A stretch of DNA of 64,000 bases from Idiomarina sp. PL1-037 (GTDB lineage: Bacteria; Pseudomonadota; Gammaproteobacteria; Enterobacterales; Alteromonadaceae). The notes below the pieces were generated by a model. It was not told the origin of the DNA. It saw only the letters and a list, made by a program, of their open reading frames with translations, and ran no database searches. Every line of letters begins with the position of its first letter. The first letter of the stretch is position 1. Both the position numbers and the translations under genes were made by a program. Of the stretch, positions 60,664-64,000 are shown piece by piece. The DNA lies in the NCBI RefSeq assembly GCF_034422975.1, contig NZ_CP139873.1, forward strand, positions 2,604,001 to 2,668,000, in the 5' to 3' direction.

Positions 60664-62340
60664 TTACAGCTGCTCCTGTGGTTGCCAGGCAATACCAATG
60701 CTGCCGTTTACAATCTGACACTCACCACCTGAAGACTGCACCCGACTGGACTCCCCACGCTGTGCAATTAGGCGAAAGTCTTTATTTAGCACGCTAACCT
60801 GCTTACGCTCGCCACACAAAATACGCATGGAATCGATTAACCCACGGTCGCCGAGAAAGTTCGTAGTAGGCTCTTCCTGAACCACATCATCACCTTCTGC
60901 AAATTCGGCGGTTTGTAATCCATAAGGTGAAATAACACCAGATGCTCCGGCAACCAGATAATGAAACGTAGCAGCTACGGCATTATCGGTTCCTTGTGCA
61001 TCTTCCACAAAGAAAGCACCGCGCTCACCAATAATATCAAAGCCGCCAGTTTCAAGGTTCACTTCCATAGCAGTGTTTTCATCGATACCAATAGACAAGG
61101 GCGTTGAGCTTGAAGCCGCTAAACGCATTAAACGACCCTGTCGGCCCCGCTCAGAAAAATGTGTATCTAAGGTCGCGTAATGGAACAAGCTCAGCCCCCC
61201 TAATGGGTGGTAAGTCAGGCTATCCGGTCCAACATTAGGCGGACAAGTAGTGTCTAGATCACACCCAAATGCGGGTGGATCAGAGGCGATAGCGCCTTCT
61301 TTTATAGCCTGAGCAGTTGTACCGTTGGAGATCATTGGCTTAGAGGTCATGACCGCCGTACCTGCGCTGGTTCCGCCAACAACCACTTCTTTTTGTTGAA
61401 CAGCGGCAATAATCGTTTTCAGCACATCGCCGGGCTGATTATTCGCTTTCAAAAAAGTCGAACGGGTTAAGTTCTGGTCGCCGCCATTAAAAAATAGCCC
61501 ATCGGCGTCTGCTATCATTTCTGCAGCTGTATCAGAGTCTTTGCAAAATGCGACCTGTTCTTTATAACGTTCTCTGTGCACGCGATCACGTTCATAAGCA
61601 CCTAATTGCTTTTGCTGAATTTTTGCCAGCTCATCGCAGCGGCCTTCACGTTGAGCTTTCACCAATGCCGAGTCTAAAGGCAGCCACTTTGCTTCAGCTC
61701 CCAACTGCTCAAATACACTGCTGTAAAAGTCGATAGCATCATAAGGGTTACGTGATGCAGAGGTCAGGAAATAAATGGTCGGTTTTTGATCATCTTCGGC
61801 AACAGAGCGAGCCATTTCAACGAAGCGCTCAAAAATCGCTTTCGATTCACCTTTGAGGTTTTCATCCAAATTAACGACTTCGCGTGCAGAATCCGGAACC
61901 GGTAGCTCAATTAAATCAATAATCCGATTCCACTCTGCATCTGACAACGAGTTATAAAGCTGCTGCGTTGCCCTGCGGGTAAACTCACGCAAAAAAACGC
62001 GTTCAGGAACAATATCCTCTTTTAAACGCTCGTGAATTAATTCCAGTGCGTCAGCGACTTTTTTGCGAGTTTCTTCACGGTAAGTAGGCCAAACCGATTC
62101 TGCCGTTGCCTTCGAACGAAACTTTTTCGACAGGTTTAAATATCTGTCGGTACGCATCGTTTCCTTATCTATCCAGTCAACGTCATCACAGTTATCCGAC
62201 GCGAAACTGGAACAGGCCGTCAGGCCACCACCAGCCAACAATAAATGCCGGTACGTATCATCATCGGCAGCATTTGACGGCGCCGCAAAAGCTGATGACA
62301 ATGCCGCCAAAGAGAGCAAGGAAAACAACGACTTAACCAT
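60664..62340 (-). CDS. Exported cyanophycinase-family (peptidase S51) protein
   Basis: A 558-residue protein with a signal peptide (MVKSLFSLLSLAALSSAFA). The S51 nucleophile Ser is in VVGGTSAGTAVMTSKPM, and LDTHFSERGRQGRLMRLA carries the conserved His and Arg of the family; GLFFNGGDQNLTRSTFLK is another typical segment. Cyanophycinases cut the Asp-Arg polymer cyanophycin as serine peptidases. An exported form may digest cyanophycin or other peptides from other organisms. It is longer than usual (about 270-400) because of a helical insertion at about 60-190 and a C-terminal extension. Confidence 0.85.
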   Translation of the reverse strand: MVKSLFSLLSLAALSSAFAAPSNAADDDTYRHLLLAGGGLTACSSFASDNCDDVDWIDKETMRTDRYLNLSKKFRSKATAESVWPTYREETRKKVADALELIHERLKEDIVPERVFLREFTRRATQQLYNSLSDAEWNRIIDLIELPVPDSAREVVNLDENLKGESKAIFERFVEMARSVAEDDQKPTIYFLTSASRNPYDAIDFYSSVFEQLGAEAKWLPLDSALVKAQREGRCDELAKIQQKQLGAYERDRVHRERYKEQVAFCKDSDTAAEMIADADGLFFNGGDQNLTRSTFLKANNQPGDVLKTIIAAVQQKEVVVGGTSAGTAVMTSKPMISNGTTAQAIKEGAIASDPPAFGCDLDTTCPPNVGPDSLTYHPLGGLSLFHYATLDTHFSERGRQGRLMRLAASSSTPLSIGIDENTAMEVNLETGGFDIIGERGAFFVEDAQGTDNAVAATFHYLVAGASGVISPYGLQTAEFAEGDDVVQEEPTTNFLGDRGLIDSMRILCGERKQVSVLNKDFRLIAQRGESSRVQSSGGECQIVNGSIGIAWQPQEQL

Positions 62341-62638
62341 AAATAAAACCCCTAGTTACCGACGGCTCTCACCGCTAGAATAGCTTAACTAACAAAATCA
62401 ACAGGCTGCAACGCTAGAGCGTTAGCGACCTATCTGTCAAATATAGGACAATAGATTAACGCATTTATTATAGACAGACCTAAAATTCTCACAGAATTAA
62501 CTTATGCGATACGACAGAGTAAAGCCACTGTTAATAAATATAACACTATGAAAACAAATGATTTTCAGATCTCGTGACGCACCTTTGAACACTGCTATAC
62601 TAACCGCTCTTTTATGAAATAAGATCACACGCGTTGTT
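62341..62638. other. 298-base intergenic region
   Basis: Divergent promoter region between the S51 peptidase and the binding-protein gene. It is AT-rich. A TATACT at 62596-62601 with GTGACG 16 bases earlier is a weak promoter candidate for the right-hand gene. A short ATTCT-CAC-AGAAT palindrome is near 62487. I see no gene or RNA in it. Confidence 0.4.
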
Positions 62639-63979
62639 ATGAAGTCACCGTTACGTTTTTGCTTTCTGTTACTGCTCGCGGGTCTGCTCCCGATGACCAG
62701 CCTTGCCTTCTCAGAGCAGAAACTGACCTTCCGTGCCCCCGAAGAAGGCCCCTTTACGCAATATGTAACCGCGGTGCTTGAAGAGGCTTACGGAAAACTC
62801 GGTATCGAACTCGAGTACATCGAACTTCCCCGCTTACGAGGTGAGCAGTTAGCCACTGAAGGCACCATAGCCGGGGAACTCGGAAGAACCGCGCTACTGG
62901 AAGACAAACGTCGACACCTGCGCCGGGTGCCTTTTCCATTATTTACTTTCGATATTATCGCAGTAGCCGATCGTCGCAACTGTGGTTACTGCCCATTGTC
63001 AGAAATGGAAAGTCTGGCCTATGTTAACGGTATGGACTCAATTACCAAATTGGTCGACAACCTGCCTTACGAACCGTCTATTGTCACCCCTATTGATATT
63101 GAACAAGTGGTAAAACTACTTGATTCGGGGCGTATTCAAATGGCATTTATGGGGGATTTTCAATTTGAAAATTCAGAGCTGAAAGATAACCCTCATTTAA
63201 TTACTCATAAGTTATCGACAGAGGTTGGTTTTCATTACCTGAATGAGGGTCATGCGAGACTGATCCCTCAACTGACTTATCACCTGCAAACTATGCACGC
63301 CAACGGCCGGATGAAGGAGCTACGCGAGCAGTATGGTGTCACCCTGGAAACACCTGTAAAGCCCATAAAGCGTCCTGACCAACTAACCGTTGTAGGAGCT
63401 CTACATCAGGGATTACTGAATGCCGACGGCACGGGAAAATTATGGAGTTTGGCTAAATCCGTATTTCCGACTTTTACCTCCCGGCTCAATACGGTTGTCA
63501 GCAGTTGGCAGCGAAGTATTCAATTACTACAGGAAGGCCGTGCAGATGCGTTAATCGGTGTTCGCCCTGATCAGAAAATAAAAAATATCATTCTGTCTAA
63601 ATATCATATTGCTTACGACGACAGCATTTTTCTTTTCACTCTTGAAGAGCCGAATGATGGTCCTATTTGTGTATCCGGTCCTCGCTTCATGCAAACCTTA
63701 GTGGATACCGACCAACCCTTTTACCGGGCATCGAATTCGCTGGACTGCTTTGCACTGCTGGATATGGAAAGAGTCAGTGCGGTAATAGACTACAAAGACA
63801 ACCTGCCTGACTGGACCGAAAAACCTTACAAGAAAAAGAAACTGTCGGACCCGCAGCCTTTATTCGTAGCCTTTTCCGATAACAACAGAGGCCGTGCACT
63901 TCGTCAGCTGTTTGATAACACACTGTTCGAACAGACAATTGAAAGAAAGGCTAACCCCCAAATTAACGAGCGCCTGTAA
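62639..63979 (+). CDS. Periplasmic protein with two tandem SBP_bac_3-like domains
   Basis: A 446-residue exported protein with a signal peptide (cut about residue 23, SLAFSEQ). Two solute-binding-like halves follow, about 28-235 (TFRAPEEGPFTQYVTAVLEE) and 245-440 (QLTVVGALHQGLLNADGTGK, QLLQEGRADALIGVRPDQK). No transporter genes are adjacent, so it may be an orphan binding protein or a sensor partner. Cysteines in NCGYCPLSEM may form a disulfide. The start ATG lacks a strong ribosome site. Ligand unknown. Confidence 0.7.
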   Translation: MKSPLRFCFLLLLAGLLPMTSLAFSEQKLTFRAPEEGPFTQYVTAVLEEAYGKLGIELEYIELPRLRGEQLATEGTIAGELGRTALLEDKRRHLRRVPFPLFTFDIIAVADRRNCGYCPLSEMESLAYVNGMDSITKLVDNLPYEPSIVTPIDIEQVVKLLDSGRIQMAFMGDFQFENSELKDNPHLITHKLSTEVGFHYLNEGHARLIPQLTYHLQTMHANGRMKELREQYGVTLETPVKPIKRPDQLTVVGALHQGLLNADGTGKLWSLAKSVFPTFTSRLNTVVSSWQRSIQLLQEGRADALIGVRPDQKIKNIILSKYHIAYDDSIFLFTLEEPNDGPICVSGPRFMQTLVDTDQPFYRASNSLDCFALLDMERVSAVIDYKDNLPDWTEKPYKKKKLSDPQPLFVAFSDNNRGRALRQLFDNTLFEQTIERKANPQINERL

Positions 63980-64000
63980 AATCATTCTGGCGCCAGGCTT

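Overview
The window looks like chromosome from a marine gammaproteobacterium of the Idiomarina group (Alteromonadales). This is inferred from the gmk-rpoZ-spoT and rph-pyrE neighbourhoods, a 125-residue photoactive yellow protein next to a short CoA ligase (PYP is known from Idiomarina), a BCCT transporter and other halophile-type genes. I could not search a database, so the genus is an inference. No tRNA, rRNA or CRISPR array was seen. No gene-free stretch exceeds 300 bases; the longest, 62341-62638, has its own entry.

Layout. 1-7914: a partial GNAT-nitrilase fusion, an NhaC-type antiporter, the gmk-rpoZ-spoT-ridA group, a CynX/NimT-type transporter and a TetR regulator. 8063-10873: PYP, its probable p-coumaroyl-CoA ligase, and a convergent PAS-PAS protein with a decayed GGDEF-like end. 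11026-24554: BCCT transporter, MaoC-fold dehydratase, amidohydrolase, NsrR-type regulator with a three-domain lipoprotein, a TonB-dependent receptor behind a possible Fur box, an ATP-grasp ligase, two transporters, YjdM/PhnA and a nucleotide pyrophosphatase. 25149-28092: a pgsB-pgsC-pgsW operon for a poly-gamma-glutamate-type polymer. 28118-40821: mixed housekeeping genes, including an MFS gene broken by an in-frame TAG, a small DUF2256 gene, a diguanylate cyclase, a Fic protein with a palindromic promoter and a LysE / XRE-cupin divergent pair.

40872-57526 is a genomic island of about 16.7 kb inserted in the 3' end of yicC. A 12-base direct repeat flanks it. The right copy lies in the present yicC, whose last codons come from the island; the left copy keeps the displaced original last codons and stop of yicC. 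The island carries three DNA-restriction modules: a modified-base-binding SRA-HNH nuclease, McrB-McrC, and a complete type I hsdM-hsdS-hsdR. An unknown membrane protein, unknown small genes, a Gp2/Rep-like protein, an AlpA-type regulator and a tyrosine integrase follow. hsdMSR is much richer in GC than the rest of the island, except in the two target-recognition regions of hsdS, so the island looks mosaic.

57506-63979 returns to the conserved chromosome: yicC, smrA-type gene, rph, pyrE, a 127-base inverted-repeat element, a cyanophycinase-family peptidase and a periplasmic binding protein with two tandem domains.
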